A stretch of 64,000 nt of DNA from Nymphaea colorata (taxonomy: Eukaryota; Streptophyta; Magnoliopsida; Nymphaeales; Nymphaeaceae). The translations under genes were made by a program, and so were the position numbers. Below, one piece after another: positions 1 through 11,985 of this stretch. Each line of letters begins with the position of its first letter. Positions within the stretch are counted from its first letter, which is position 1. The notes under the pieces are model-generated. The model did no database searches, was not told the origin of the DNA, and worked only from the letters and a program-made list of their open reading frames with translations. The stretch covers positions 26,058,131 through 26,122,130 of the forward strand of contig NC_045140.1 of NCBI RefSeq assembly GCF_008831285.2, written 5' to 3'.

Positions 1-945
1 GGGTACCGCACCTCGTAGGGTGACTTTTCCGGCAACGATTAATTTCAGGCTGCGATTTATTATTATTCCCTTCCCTTGTTGTTTTTCTTTCTCTCGCAGT
101 ATCTCCAGAGTTCAAAACTCGAAATCCGTTCGTGCCCCACGGAATTTATTTCGCTCGTACAATAACAAAAGTGTTTGAACGCCAATATACGTGTACACAT
201 ACTGTTCCCATTTTACATCCGACATGAAAAAAGAAAAATCTTCATCTTGGGGAGTTTGTGATGTTCGAATTTTTTGATTAATGCTGCCGGCCCGGCCGGC
301 ATGTGTGTGCACTGCCGGTGGACCGCGCATTAAAGCTTGATGGTGATGCCACACGCGTGTCTGTTCAACGCTTCAACTTATATGTCATGTTCCTACCTTC
401 AACGGTTCAAAGAAATAATGCTGATATCTTGAACTTCATTCACTCACCGCCATCCTAAACAATACAAAGTATACTTTTTGGTGACTATTAACTTTGGATT
501 ATGAATAAAAGTAATGCCCGAAAGGATATGTATGAGATTTTTGGTTGAAAGTTCTTCAACAATAGGTTTAGCTGGAGACGACTGGTGGGGAACACATGTG
601 GAAATCTTTTTCCTATGGAAAATAAAATATTTGGGTAGCTGGGGCTCATTACACTCGGGATGGGATGGGCCCATAGATGAAAAGGACTTTGGTACCTTTC
701 CCCTTTCTAATTCTGTTTATTAGTGAGGCGCCACTTCGCTTTTCTAAAAGCAAACCATGGAATCTAATATCCCGAGGGAACCATTTCAATCAATCGTTCG
801 CTTTGGCTTTGGCTTTGGCTTTGGCTTTGGCATGAAACGAGCGATCCATTTTGGCTCTTGACGGGTCGGGTATCACCTCATCACCACCCCTACTGAATCC
901 GGCACCTTGGATGGATCCGGTTCGCGGTTTACAAGAACGACCTAG
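1..945. other. Intergenic, no gene seen
   Basis: No open frame here looks like a recognised protein or has plausible exon structure. The only structure seen is a GC-rich palindromic stretch of CCGG units near 284-300 and a hexamer repeat at 801-831. Confidence 0.5.
801..831. repeat. Hexamer microsatellite (CTTTGG)5
   Basis: Five perfect tandem copies of CTTTGG. No gene is nearby, so it is most simply an intergenic microsatellite. Confidence 0.9.
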
Positions 946-1552
946 CTATCCGCTAATATGACATCTAAGGGCTTCATCTTTTCTCGCTTCTAATGCGCAC
1001 AGATTCGCCTTTCGCTGATACGACGGTTCATCATCCTCATGCTCTGCTTTTGCTTTTGAAGAAACAAAACATGCGGCCGCTTTTCCGGCTTCCTCTTTTT
1101 TGACCGAATTATGGTCATCAACTGCTAGGGCCAAACCTCTTTCTGAGACAATGATAAAAGGGCAGTGGGTGGAACGTAATAATTGAACAGTCTCATTGGC
1201 TTCCTGCAAATGGCTGTTAGTCTGGCCCAACTTTATTTCAGTGGACTTGCTTTATGAATTTTATGTTGGAAAACTTTTCCGAGTCATCGATTTCTAGCAA
1301 CAACGGGACTGCGGAGTGCCGATCGGTGTTGTGAGATTCCGGTTTCTGAATTGAATCAGTCGGCCAAGTGCCTGCCATATTCACTGATTCAGAGCTTACA
1401 AAGGGAACAACAATAGAAAAATAAGCATCTTCTACTGCCAGTCTAATTGATCCCAAGTTGCAAGAGCCATAATAGTCGATTCATCGTTCAAATAAGAGCC
1501 AAGTAGAACTGTTGTGAGGGCATTTGCAGCTTGGAGAGAACATTGTTTATTA
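946..1552 (-). pseudogene. Coding-like remnant in three frames, unrecognised
   Basis: Read on the minus strand, three consecutive blocks have protein-like composition but lie in different frames. They are about 1552-1433 (contains LQAANALTTVLLGSYLNDES), 1456-1238 (contains SIVVPFVSSESVNMAG) and 1230-946 (contains HCPFIIVSERGLALAVDD). Each frame ends in a stop. No clean GT-AG introns joining them could be found, which favours a frameshifted gene fragment, although a small multi-exon gene is not excluded. I do not recognise the family. The acidic-basic stretch KAKAEHEDDEPSYQRKANL in the third block is typical of real protein rather than random translation. Confidence 0.3.
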
Positions 1553-2383
1553 TGTGCATTAGTTTGGGATTCTAATGATATCTTAAGGGCCACTTACTAC
1601 CTATAACAGACTGTCTAGTGACCTCGCTCCAAAATTTAGGGTAGTTTCATAGATCACTATGTTACACGGTTTCATGAATATGCCTTAATTTTTGAAGTGG
1701 TTTCACTGGGCAATAACAATTTGTTGATGGGATCGTTTGCCGATAGTAATGAACTATTAATGTTCTACAAATCTTTACTTAAAATTGGGACAGATTCATT
1801 AACCATTGTAACATAGTGTTTTATTAATATATATTATATATATATATTTTTAGCAGATTAATAAAACAGCTAGAGTTTATTATTTTTGTCAAACGACCCG
1901 GCACAGTTTTTTCATATTTGTATAAGCTTTCCCTGGATCACATTTACAACTTTGTTGCTGATGAAAGGAGTATAAATATCGTATGCATTTTCTAAATTGC
2001 TTGGTGATTCTGGCCAAAAGGAGTGGGGTTTGGACTTCGAACCTTCGACCTAAGGGTGCAAATGGATTAAGTTTTGCTGCAGATTCCATTTGTCCTGTGA
2101 GCTTACATAAGGGTTTGATACAATCTATATGTACTATGCATGAGGTTTTCATACAATCAAATATTTTTTATTAAAACTAGCTATATCGATGCATTTTTCA
2201 TTCTTAAAGCACTAGACTATACGTTCTGCAACATGTATAACATATTTTTGAATGGCTAAACTAAAAGGCACCATTCACCAAAAACTTCGAAGAACATAGA
2301 ATTTTGTAAGGAACTTAGAAATCAAATCTTGGCTTTTTCAACGTGGGTATTACATCAGTTTGTCAAGGCACATTCACATAGCG

Positions 2384-2838
2384 ATGGAGAGCGACGGCGA
2401 CCTGGTGCTGTTTATGTGCGGGCATATGAATAAAAAACCGAGCAGTTCCAGTGCATTTCATCAAATCACAAAACTGTAATCTGAGTGCAGATCTAGTCAA
2501 ATGCTGTGAATTAACTCCACCCAATGAACGAGATTTAGGCAGTAAAATCTATGGAGTTCTACGTCATTGTTTATATTTAGCAAACGATCGATTAGAACCT
2601 GCCTTCCCGTCGACCTAGTTGATGAATCTTGCAGAAGAAACGTATATATTACAGACGGAATCACTTAAGAAGAAACTTGATCGTCTAGAGAAAGAAATGA
2701 TTGCAAGTTTCTTAAGGAGGGTTGGCTGGCATGGTTAAATAAGTATAAGAAGCACATGGCCATGGCGTCTGGAGAATCTTATTGCGTTGAAATGAGAGTG
2801 GTTTTGGTGAAGGACCAGGTTTTCTTTTATGTATAATA
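2384..2838 (+). other. Cluster of short coding-like frames
   Basis: Three short ATG-initiated frames follow one another: 2384-2479 (31 aa, begins MESDGDLVLFMCGHM), 2622-2738 (38 aa, contains the heptad-like LKKKLDRLEKEMI) and a frame from 2756 (begins MAMASGESYCVEMRVVLVKD) that closes shortly after 2830. Their composition is more protein-like than the surrounding AT-rich DNA. They may be exon scraps of a decayed gene or small ORFs. No family was recognised and no splice sites linking them are convincing. Confidence 0.2.
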
Positions 2839-3458
2839 AGTCATAAACTATGGTTTCAAAAGTTCAGGTGAAGTAAATTTTTTTTTTTTTAATGTTTGAT
2901 AAGTCACGAACTAAGATTTCAAAAGTTCAGGTGGGGTAAATTTTCAAATTGGAAAGTACAGGATAGCTGTTAGTAATGTAGACGGTTAATTTGGACTAGG
3001 TCCACCATTTACTAGATTCAAATAAGTTGGATCTTTCTTGATCATATTCCACTCAAACTCAAACCTGGAATTTAATTTTTGGAGCTTCATCCAAATCTGA
3101 TGGGGGAATTTAAGATCCAAACTTTACACACAAGTGCATCAGATCTTCGTCGGATTTCATGTTCGCAGCCACTGGCCACATGAGCCGCATATCAAGCCTG
3201 AGTCCGATTAAGATTAAGACCCATTTTCCTTTATTGAACTCAACCAAGCAAGCCCAGTTTGTTTCAGGTCGTTAATCAGATCTTACCAAGGGGTTGGCCT
3301 CCATATTCACTGCCATGAAGCCCCTTCTCCATTTCCGTGCTTCTGATGGGCGGGCAATTCTTGATCTCTAAGACTTGTCAAAACATGGCACTGCTATGCC
3401 AGATTGGTAGACAATATAAAAACACAAACAGTTATGAATCTGGCCCAAAGGGCTTAGC

Positions 3459-3640
3459 GTAGCTGGTCGACCAGGTCATGTAGAAGGCAGTCATCGATTC
3501 GATTCTCATGGGTATTATTTACTTGAATTGTAAATGATGAAATCGTGACACTTTAGATGATAGGTGATCCATACGCTGCCTAGGTCCCGATGTAACTCAG
3601 GACTTCAGCAAGGGGCAAACGGAAGGCTTTCGAGCTTCTT
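3459..3640 (+). mobile_element. Possible tRNA-derived SINE
   Basis: The head contains a pol III box A-like stretch (GCGTAGCTGGTCGA) followed 27 bases later by a box B-like stretch (TTCGATTCTCATG), as in tRNA-derived SINE heads. A related head occurs at about 58565. The 3' boundary and target duplication were not found, so the end given is approximate. Confidence 0.3.
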
Positions 3641-5362
3641 TTTCATGTGGTGGATTGCGAACCTCTTGTTCACCTAGAAATGATTATGAACCTCAGGTAG
3701 GACTTACATAGTCAGAAATGGACAAAACCAAATAATTCTTTTTATAACACTAAGATATTTAAATACTCAGCATCATTCCTGAAACATTGATTAATCAGCA
3801 ACAGAACCAAAATGAAAGACAAGGTGGTGGCCTGGGCCAAGTCAAGGAGGAGCGGGAAACCAAATGTCCTACCCCGTGCTTTGTTTATAAATCCGATACA
3901 CCATTAGAGTAATGTCTTGGTGTTTTAATATGACGTGCAACATCTCAATTGTCACAACAGAAAGGGTGGAGAATGGTAGTGGTTAGTCTTTGTTTCAAAT
4001 TCTTGCGACGTCAACTCTATGTGTTTCAAAAGAGAAAACATCAATATACAAGTTGAAGCATAGCATGAGGTCTCCTGAAAGCACTGGAAGTAGCAATATA
4101 CTCTAAGGGAAAGGGAGAGGGTCGGGTTGTGTTGGGGGCAGAAAGGTAAAGTAGGGATTGAGGAAGGAGTCGGGGAGGTTTCATCCTTCATTCAAGTGGT
4201 TGCATTAGCCTCCCCCTCATCCAACATCTCATACTGCAGTCATGGAGTATGAGTTTGAACCCATCTCAAAACTCACAACACATATTGCTTCAATGTTCTT
4301 GAGCTACATAGGTGGAGGGTAAATCAGCTTTCAGATCAATGGAACTGATTTTCCATGTTAGACATCCAGTGATCATTAATAAACTTAAAGTTACACAGAT
4401 GTAACTTTTTAAATAAAAGCTGTTCACTAAAAATTAATGATTCAAACTCTATCTATAAGAAAATTGACTGCAGAATTGGCACGTACATTTTGAAGTGAAA
4501 TTATGCACAAAGTATGAAATGTGTTTTCAACGAGTATGAGCGGCATGAGAATAGGAGATGCGGAGTCCGTCTGCCGTCCAACAAGGCTCATAAGGGGGCG
4601 AACCTGGGTCACTTACGGAATTCGTTATGAACTTATTTCTCCCTATTACAAGCTTCCTACTAATTTATCGTTTCTTTTGTTAGGCTAATTTATTTATTAT
4701 CTGTTGGGCTCGCATCGAAGATTAGCGAGTTAGCGTCTAGGCAAAACAATGAGCACACCGTCAGATGCGATAGAACAGTAAAGCACAAGATATGCTCCCC
4801 ATAAATCAGAAGCAGAAACGAATGATGGTTTCAGTGCGTGGGCGAAATCCAGAAACCATTCTATTAGGGTTATAATAACCAAGGCGTTTTCGCACGTTAC
4901 ACAGGTACGGGACAAATCAACAACCCAAAAAAACAGAACAGACGAAAGAGAGACTTGAGGGACTTGCTATGTTGAGAGAACACGTGATATCACATATAAT
5001 TCATATACTTTCCCAATATTTCCAGACAGACAATCAATAGTTATGCTTTTGTTCTACAATGGCTAAAGTCAACAAGAGTCTGTACCTATAGCCAATTGCA
5101 AGAACACCTTCATTCTTTAACAATGGCCAGAACAGTGAAAAGAAAAAAAAAGGGGGGGGACAGAAACCTTGTTGGGAACTACAGAAAACATACAGGTAAT
5201 GTATCATGTCCTAAACCAATGGCGAGCAATCTAAATGAGACTAAAAGACAAAATTCTTCGAAGATGCTCACTTGGTGGAGAAGATGTCCAGAATCGACTG
5301 CATCCCTCGTTGCTTGCCTGCTCGCTGCTCTGAAAATGATATAGTGCAAGAAACTACGCCAG

Positions 5363-8300
5363 TCAATCTATTTTAACTGACGAATATATGAGCCTTGTGA
5401 ACCAGAAGCAGGCGTAGAAGCCGATGGTGCCCGTTAGCACAAAAAAGGCATATGAGGCAATAAGCATATAACCAAAGTACAGCATTCCAGAAACTGGTTT
5501 TGTAATCTCAAGCTTCGTGAAAAAGTAGAACGCTGCATAAAGAAAGAGGTAGAGTGCCGATGAACCAGACGTTAAGTAAGACCTCCACCACCATAGATAG
5601 TCCTCGCTACACAGTTGGAAGTAGCAAAGCACAACAGTGATCTCAGCACAAGTAACGATGAGAATAAGGAAAACAATGAAGAGGAAGCCGAAGATGTAAT
5701 AGAACTGGTGAAGCCAAATGGATGTGAGAATGAAGAAGAGCTCAATGAAAACTGCTCCAAATGGGAGTATGCCTCCAATCAGAATTGAGAAGGTTGGATT
5801 CATGTACCAGGCCTGTTCCGGAATTTGCCTTGGAATCTTGTTTGTCTTAACTGGGTCTTCAATAGCAGGCTTTTTGAATCCCACATAACTGCCAACAAAC
5901 AAAAGAGGCACAGATATTCCAAACCAAAGGAAGACTAGTGCAAACATGGTTCCAAAGGGAACTGCGCCAGATGACTTCTCCCCCCAGATGAGTGCGTTTA
6001 GGACGAAGAAAATGGAAAAGACAACTCCAGGAAACATGAAAGCAGTTTTGAGTGTGACTTTCTTCCATTCTGTCCCCTTGAACATCTTGTAAAGACGAGC
6101 AGAAGAGTAACCAGCAAATAAGCCCATGAAAGCCCAAAGCAGCAGCATTGCAGTCATCAAGCCACCCCTGTTTGATGGGGAAAGGAATCCAAGCATTGCA
6201 AAGATCATTGTAACAAGTACCATTCCAAAGAATTGCACCCCTGTACCAACATACACACACAGCAGATCAGAGTTGCTTGGTGGCCTGAAGACATCCCCAT
6301 GGACCAATTTCCACCCAGTTTCTTCTTGGGCTTCTTCCTGTGTCTCCAACTGATTATACTTGGAAATGTCACGGTACAAGGTCCGGAGCATGATCATTGC
6401 CACCATTCCCGAAAGGAAGAGGACAATCATCAAAGAGTTGACAATAGAGAACCAGTGGATTTGATCATCATTCATCAGGAGATATGTATCCCATCTGTAT
6501 GCCCACTTGATAGGACTTTCCTGCAAATAAAACGTGATAGGACAAAATAAGGATATTAGCCAGGTTGTGCAGAAATCTCAATTGCCACTGGAAAAAAAAA
6601 AAGCAATCTGCACCTGAAACTCCACATCATATGTGAAGATTATCTCTTTGTTTTCCTCAATTTCTTGAGGAGCATCAGCCTCTGCAACAAACCGTTGAGC
6701 ATGTGGGTTGCATGTGGACAAGCTAATCTGCTCGCTCCACTCACCTTCATACTCATGCTTAACACTGAAAGGTTTCAGTAAGAATAAAGATTAACAACCT
6801 TTCACCAGAAGTAGACACAAACGATGCTTTCAGGAAAAAAGGATCAACCATTCACAGACCTGTATGGCCTAACCTCGAAACCAACTATTCTTGCAGTGTC
6901 TACTGAGTCGCCCTTGTGGTACTTAACAGTAAAATGCAGGTGGTTATGGATGTAGTACTTCTGTTCAGTACTCTGGATGCACAAACCAAGTCTTAGCTTG
7001 AAATATCTACATGGGAAATGACAATGAAATCTCTGTTCATAAAGCACAGATGCTTACTCCTCTCTCATGCAATTTGATGCCGACTAGAAAACCATGTTGG
7101 TAGAAGGTAGCTGATTCCTGATCCTGTCGTTTCAAAGGAACTACTACGGGAAGATTATCCAGTATCCTTTGTTGCAGCACAAACAAATCATTATGCTGCC
7201 CAAATTCAATAGAACAAAAATACACCCAATAGACAACTTACATATTGACATGATATTCGTCATCTATTTTTTCCTTGAAGTGCTTTGCATCCTTTGCAGT
7301 CAATACTTTTCTACACGCCAGTTTGCAACTCTGTGGCTCTCTCATATTAAACTGTCAAACAAAAAAACACGAACCAAATGACCTGGGGCTAACAGGAATT
7401 ACAATAGAAGTTTTTGGTGCATTAAAACAAGTAACACAGATCAATGATGCGATAATTTATTGCTGCATCTCGGTCTTGAGGTTTACGTGATACCAGAATC
7501 AGCAGTAACCTTGTAAATATACCAGCATGTTAGTTTTGGCTTGAATTTCAAAGTTTAACAGAGACTTTGATATTAATACTTGTAGAAGAATATAAGACGA
7601 ACAGAGACAAGGGAGAGAAAAACCATACCACATAAACCGAGTTCTCAATCCTGTCACCACGGAGCACTTCTCCAAGATTCTCAGTATTGTCGACTATCTT
7701 TTCTGGTGAACAGTATGGAAGGGAATAATATGAATAAGGAAGCTGAGTTTTTGTAGACGTCAGCTTGTTTACTTTCACCATCAGCACACTACCCTGCAAA
7801 CATCGATTGTTGATCATGGAACAACACAGGAAATTGCTAAAAAGAATCAAAACATGTGCTAGCACGTAAACTTCATTATCGCCAAGCGCCAACAAGATCG
7901 ACAAAAAAAAAAAAAAACTTGCAATTTCAGTGTGACAAGATAGTTTCAGATGGTCCAAGGAAACCCCAAATCCAAACCCCATGCCCTTTTGAACAATATA
8001 TTCAATTTTCACAAAGAAAATAGTACGCACAAAAAAAAATATACAAGTAAACAAAATCAAATTACATTAGTAACTACGGATTGTTACCAAAGCATAGCTC
8101 TTTCCCAAAACAAGGAACCGAAATCACAAAATTCAATTTCTAGCGCTGAAGGGCATAACACCGATTTTGCTACATGAAACCGAAATATATTATAGCTGAA
8201 GATGAACGAGAAAAATAAATTCCACTCGACACATAACTATAAGATCAGAATCACCAGACTTTCCAAAGACCTATTTGACAACTTCCGCATACGGCTAATT

Positions 8301-8927
8301 TGAGACGCTTCTTCAAAAAAAATCAAACCAGTAATTCGCCTCTTCCTCATTGAAATGTACAGCTTGCGGCGAGGTGCATTGACTAAAGCATATTGAGATG
8401 ATTGAGTATCTACAAAACCACCGTCGCAACCTACGCGCTTCCTTGCCCTTCTACAGTGTGGCGCGTCAATTACGTCCAAGTGCGATCCCTGCCCAATCCT
8501 TTCCCCGCATCAACTCATAGAAACGAGGGTTCACCAATTTCTTCGAGAAGGACACAGCAATTCACGCAATTAAAACCTAATCTCATGGAACAGATCAGAT
8601 CACCATAACCTCCGACAGAGATCCATCAAACATGGACGAGAATCCAACAAGTATGCCGATAAAAATCTTCGGAAGCGAATCAAATTCCACAATCGACGGA
8701 ATCGATGAAATCAAACGCAAAATCGAAGGGGTCAACTACTAGCTGAAAAACAAGATCGAGATCGCTCGATCCGAATGAAAGCAGGAACACATGGGAGAAA
8801 CAAGAACCTTTTCGAAATCTTCCGGAGCAACACCTGGTAGGTAGAAAGATCTGCCTCCACCGACGATACAGAGGAAAAACACGACCGGAATCCATAGATG
8901 CGCGGAGACGGATCGGCGGGTAGCCAT
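5363..8927 (-). CDS. TMN: Transmembrane nine (TMN/EMP70) protein, TMN8/9/10 type
   Basis: Seven exons, read right to left: 8927-8808, 7793-7629, 7351-7242, 7166-7058, 6972-6860, 6764-6614, 6520-5363. All introns are GT-AG, and 1926 nt give 641 aa plus stop, close to the usual 640-650 aa. Residues 1-27 form a signal peptide, followed by the TMN start FYLPGVAPEDF. A luminal region follows (contains KVNKLTSTKTQLPYSYYSLP and LGEVLRGDRIENS). From about residue 280 there are nine hydrophobic segments. The protein ends SSVKID, giving the C-terminal K-x-D signal that in Arabidopsis TMN proteins binds COPI and holds them in the Golgi. The first membrane segment is followed by MLRTLYRDISKYNQLETQEE, typical of the TMN8/9/10 clade. 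The role is Golgi/endosomal membrane traffic; the exact cargo is not known from sequence. The gene lies alone and transcribes away from the PPR gene. Confidence 0.95.
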
Positions 8928-8974
8928 GGGAAGGAAGGCGAAGAGAAGAATTAGGGCTCCGGTCGAGGACGGAG

Positions 8975-9027
8975 ACAGAGAGAGAGAGGGGGGGGGAGGG
9001 GAGAGAGAGAGCAGCAGCAGCAGCAGA
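8975..9027 (-). repeat. GA/CAG repeat in the TMN 5' leader
   Basis: GA-rich tracts, a poly-G run and five CAG units (9011-9026) lie just upstream of the TMN start. On the sense (minus) strand they form a CT/CTG-rich leader, common in plant 5' UTRs. Confidence 0.7.
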
Positions 9028-9036
9028 AATCGGGGA

Positions 9037-9045
9037 TTTTATATA
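9037..9045 (-). promoter_or_regulatory. Probable TATA box of TMN gene
   Basis: TATATAAAA reads on the minus strand about 110 bases before the TMN start codon. With the usual 30-base spacing, transcription would start near 9010 and give a leader of about 80 nt covering the CT-rich tract. Position and sequence fit; no transcript evidence is available here. Confidence 0.5.
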
Positions 9046-11844
9046 ATTATGGGAGAAAGGGAGATCCAAATCCGACTCAGGGCGGAGAGTGAAGATGACT
9101 CAACTGAAAAAAAAAAAAGCCTCGAAAAGAAAAAGGGGTAACGGAAATCTTCGGTGGTGTGTGTGTGTATGCGTGCGCCCACACACACGTGCTTAGATCT
9201 TAATCGATGAAGATTACGATTTTTCCCGTATCATTCTTCGTTTTTAGTTATTTCCAAATGCGTCCATGAGGACCCAAACTATTTGGAATTGTCTAATTGG
9301 TAAGAAAATCATTTCTCCTGTTTCACTTTTAAGACAAATTCACCTTTTTGTTACTTTATTTAGTCATTTCCTTTAAGACACAATCTTCTCTTTATGTTTT
9401 AAGGATATTTTTAGGTTACTTATCATAGGAATACTACTTTCTATTCACAGATCTAATTTTCTCAACATTTAATTTGAAATGCTCAAGTAAAAAGTAGGAA
9501 GAATATCTATATATATATATATATATCGTCAGTGACTTGTTGGTTTCTATTGAATCATGAGTTAACTTTTCACGATAATTTTATAAACAGCTATATGTTT
9601 CTGGAAATCTCTGGATTTGAAACATATTTCTGCTGCCCAACAGCTGAATGAGAGGCTCATGTTTCAGATTCTTGTTGCCCTTAAGGAGAGCAACATGTAC
9701 TGAAAGAACCGTATATTCGTTTTCAAAAGAAAAAAAAAAAGTATTTCTGTCATTGCCTTCAATCAGATGGCCATATTCTTCTCATTGAGGAGTGGTATTT
9801 AAAAAGTTGATATTTTCCAGGCACCTCATTTGAATAAATACAAGTCTACTTACTTTTCAGGCACCAACCGCACGAGCAGAACGAGCCTAATTCAAGAGAA
9901 TCGGATCTCAAGTTACGTCCATGGCAGATCTAAGAAAATGTTTTAAACCCGTAGGTTTGGATCTGTTGAATACATAAAGGTATCAGATTCACAAAAAAAA
10001 AAGTGTTTGATAGCTTCGGATTTGAGATCCCCCATGATTTGAGCACCCATTAAACCCCATCAGCAACAGCATGATAAGTCAGATCCCAAAAAAAAAAATA
10101 AATATTCAAATTCTTTTAGTGATTGAACCCAATTCAATTCAAGAGATTTGAAATCCAAAAGTTTGATTATGAGCATGTATTCTCTTGGAACAAATGAGCC
10201 AAAATTAGCTCGATCTAATTGGCAAAGAAAGAAATCCCTGCTTGAGTTGAGCTCCGATTCTAGTGAAGTCAAAAGTTTGGCACCTAAGGTAGGTCCCTTA
10301 TCACGATCTGGTAAAGATCTACCAAACTGCACCTCACCAGAAATAGATAAACTAATTCAGAGAAACGAACTAATCCTCCATTTTTATGACAAGTATGAGC
10401 ATGGGTTTATTAGTTCATGAGATCCAAAACGCTTTTTGTTCTTGTGAAAAATCCTGAATGCGGGTCCTAATCAAGCTTCGTGCACCTCCAAGACAGATCT
10501 GAATCTGAACCATGCAATTTTAACAGGGACCAAGAACTGTGGATGTCAATGTTTCAGATATAATCCAAAACTTTGATTTGAAATTTCACATCATGTAGTC
10601 CGGATTTGATATAAGATGTTCCTATTTGATTCAGACAGGCATTGGACTTCAACGGCCTATTTGGATGGGGAAAAAAAAATTGAAAGGATACTAATGGATG
10701 AAAAGGATGATAAAGGATTAATAATTGGGAGAAAAAGAAAAGATAAGAATAGGAATGATTTGTACTTGAAAGAATTCAGATACGTTGGTGAATTTTCTGT
10801 ATCGGATTTTACATCCAACTCCGAGTTGAATTGGCAACATTCGATTAGTCATAAAACGAATCTGAATCAGAGGCGCACTGCCCTTCAATCATTCCTATTA
10901 TAAGAAGAAGAAAACATCCTGCTGGGGTTCGGCCTCCCACCTTTATTAACAGAAATTCTTTGCAATTTAACCATACATATATTATGTAGAACACGTATTA
11001 TGTCGATCAGTTTTTGGACTTTAATAGTATTTTCATAATAAGTCGTATGAACATTTCATAACAAAAAAAAATGAATTGACCATTGATCTGTTGAAGGTTT
11101 ATTGTTGAAAGAAAAATAAAGAAAAAAAAGTTATTAAAATTAATGATAAATAATCAAAATACTAATTCCTTTGGTTTTCTTGTTTTTCTTTCAACTATCT
11201 ATCATAAAAAGATCAACCAACATTTGCGATGATTTTTTATGACTCTACCACCTAAAACTCTAGTTCCTATCAATTTCTCATCTATTGTTAGTAAGCGAAA
11301 AGATGGAAAATAGCTTTTTAAAAATGATCAAACATCGGTTGAAGCTCATTCACAAGGCAAAGGAGTTGTGCATTTGAGGTTGGAAGAAGCGATGACTGAG
11401 GCCAATTCGATACCAGAAATTTTGACTTCGTTTCTTGGTTTTTGTGTCAAGAACTCACATAGCTTGACGTGCTTGTCACGCTTATAGGCTACTTTAACGG
11501 CATGATTTGAAGTTTGGTTAATGCTGCATGTTCTCTGCCCATTTAGTTTTCCGTGGAAGTCAAGGCTTTTAGCCAATTAAGATAATCTAAAAGTAGACTC
11601 TCTCTCACTTTCTCTTATTACTTATAAGTGTGTGCATATAATACATCAATTTATTTTGCACGTTAAGATTTTTTTAATGTCGTAGGAGTGAGGAGGCAGC
11701 TTCGATCTCGGGGAGCATTTTAATGGTCACTGCATCATTTAGTGCAGATTTCTTGCTTTCTTGAATGTTGTGGTAGGAGCTTAATTTCCCTAGTTGAGAC
11801 TTTGGAGCACAAACCTTTTGAATGTAACATTTAATTTTTGTTGA
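9046..11844. other. Intergenic DNA between TMN and PPR genes
   Basis: No gene is recognised. It includes a (TA)n run near 9508-9526. A stretch near 9999-10060 carries TTTGATAGCTTCGGAT, resembling the left end of the MITE at 35322, but no matching right end was found. Open frames at 10148-10420 and 10616-10903 show no recognisable domain. Confidence 0.45.
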
Positions 11845-11848
11845 AGAA

Positions 11849-11896
11849 ATGCCAACAAACGCCCTCACTCTTCCGCTTTTCTGCGGTCGCCGGTGA
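11849..11896 (+). promoter_or_regulatory. Upstream ORF, 15 codons, before PPR gene
   Basis: An ATG in fair context (G at -3) opens a 15-codon frame, in a different frame from the PPR protein, that stops before the PPR start. A second upstream ATG at 11946 in poor context (T at -3) opens a frame running to 12266 that overlaps the PPR start. If the transcript begins upstream of both, they could reduce PPR translation. Confidence 0.35.
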
Positions 11897-11985
11897 GCTT
11901 GCCGTCGGCGGACGGGCACTCGGATCTCTCTTCCTCTCTATCTCGATGCAGCCCGATTCTCCGTATCGTTCAGAACGATACGGTG

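Larger units (their letters stand above)
1560..5362. other. Gene-poor intergenic DNA
   Basis: No intact gene is seen. The interval holds a few short coding-like frames (2384-2838), a tRNA-like SINE candidate (from about 3459) and AT-rich sequence such as the TATATA-rich stretch near 1826-1850. The last few hundred bases before 5363 should be the 3' untranslated region of the minus-strand TMN gene. Confidence 0.5.

Noticed and set aside
3459-3520. Functional tRNA gene
   Set aside because: The box-like motifs are present but no acceptor stem or cloverleaf could be formed.
5859-6260. 133-aa frame inside the TMN last exon
   Set aside because: Wrong-frame translation of TMN coding sequence.
7548-8060. 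170-aa minus-strand frame
   Set aside because: It is TMN exon 2 read through into flanking introns; splice sites and family pattern define 7629-7793.
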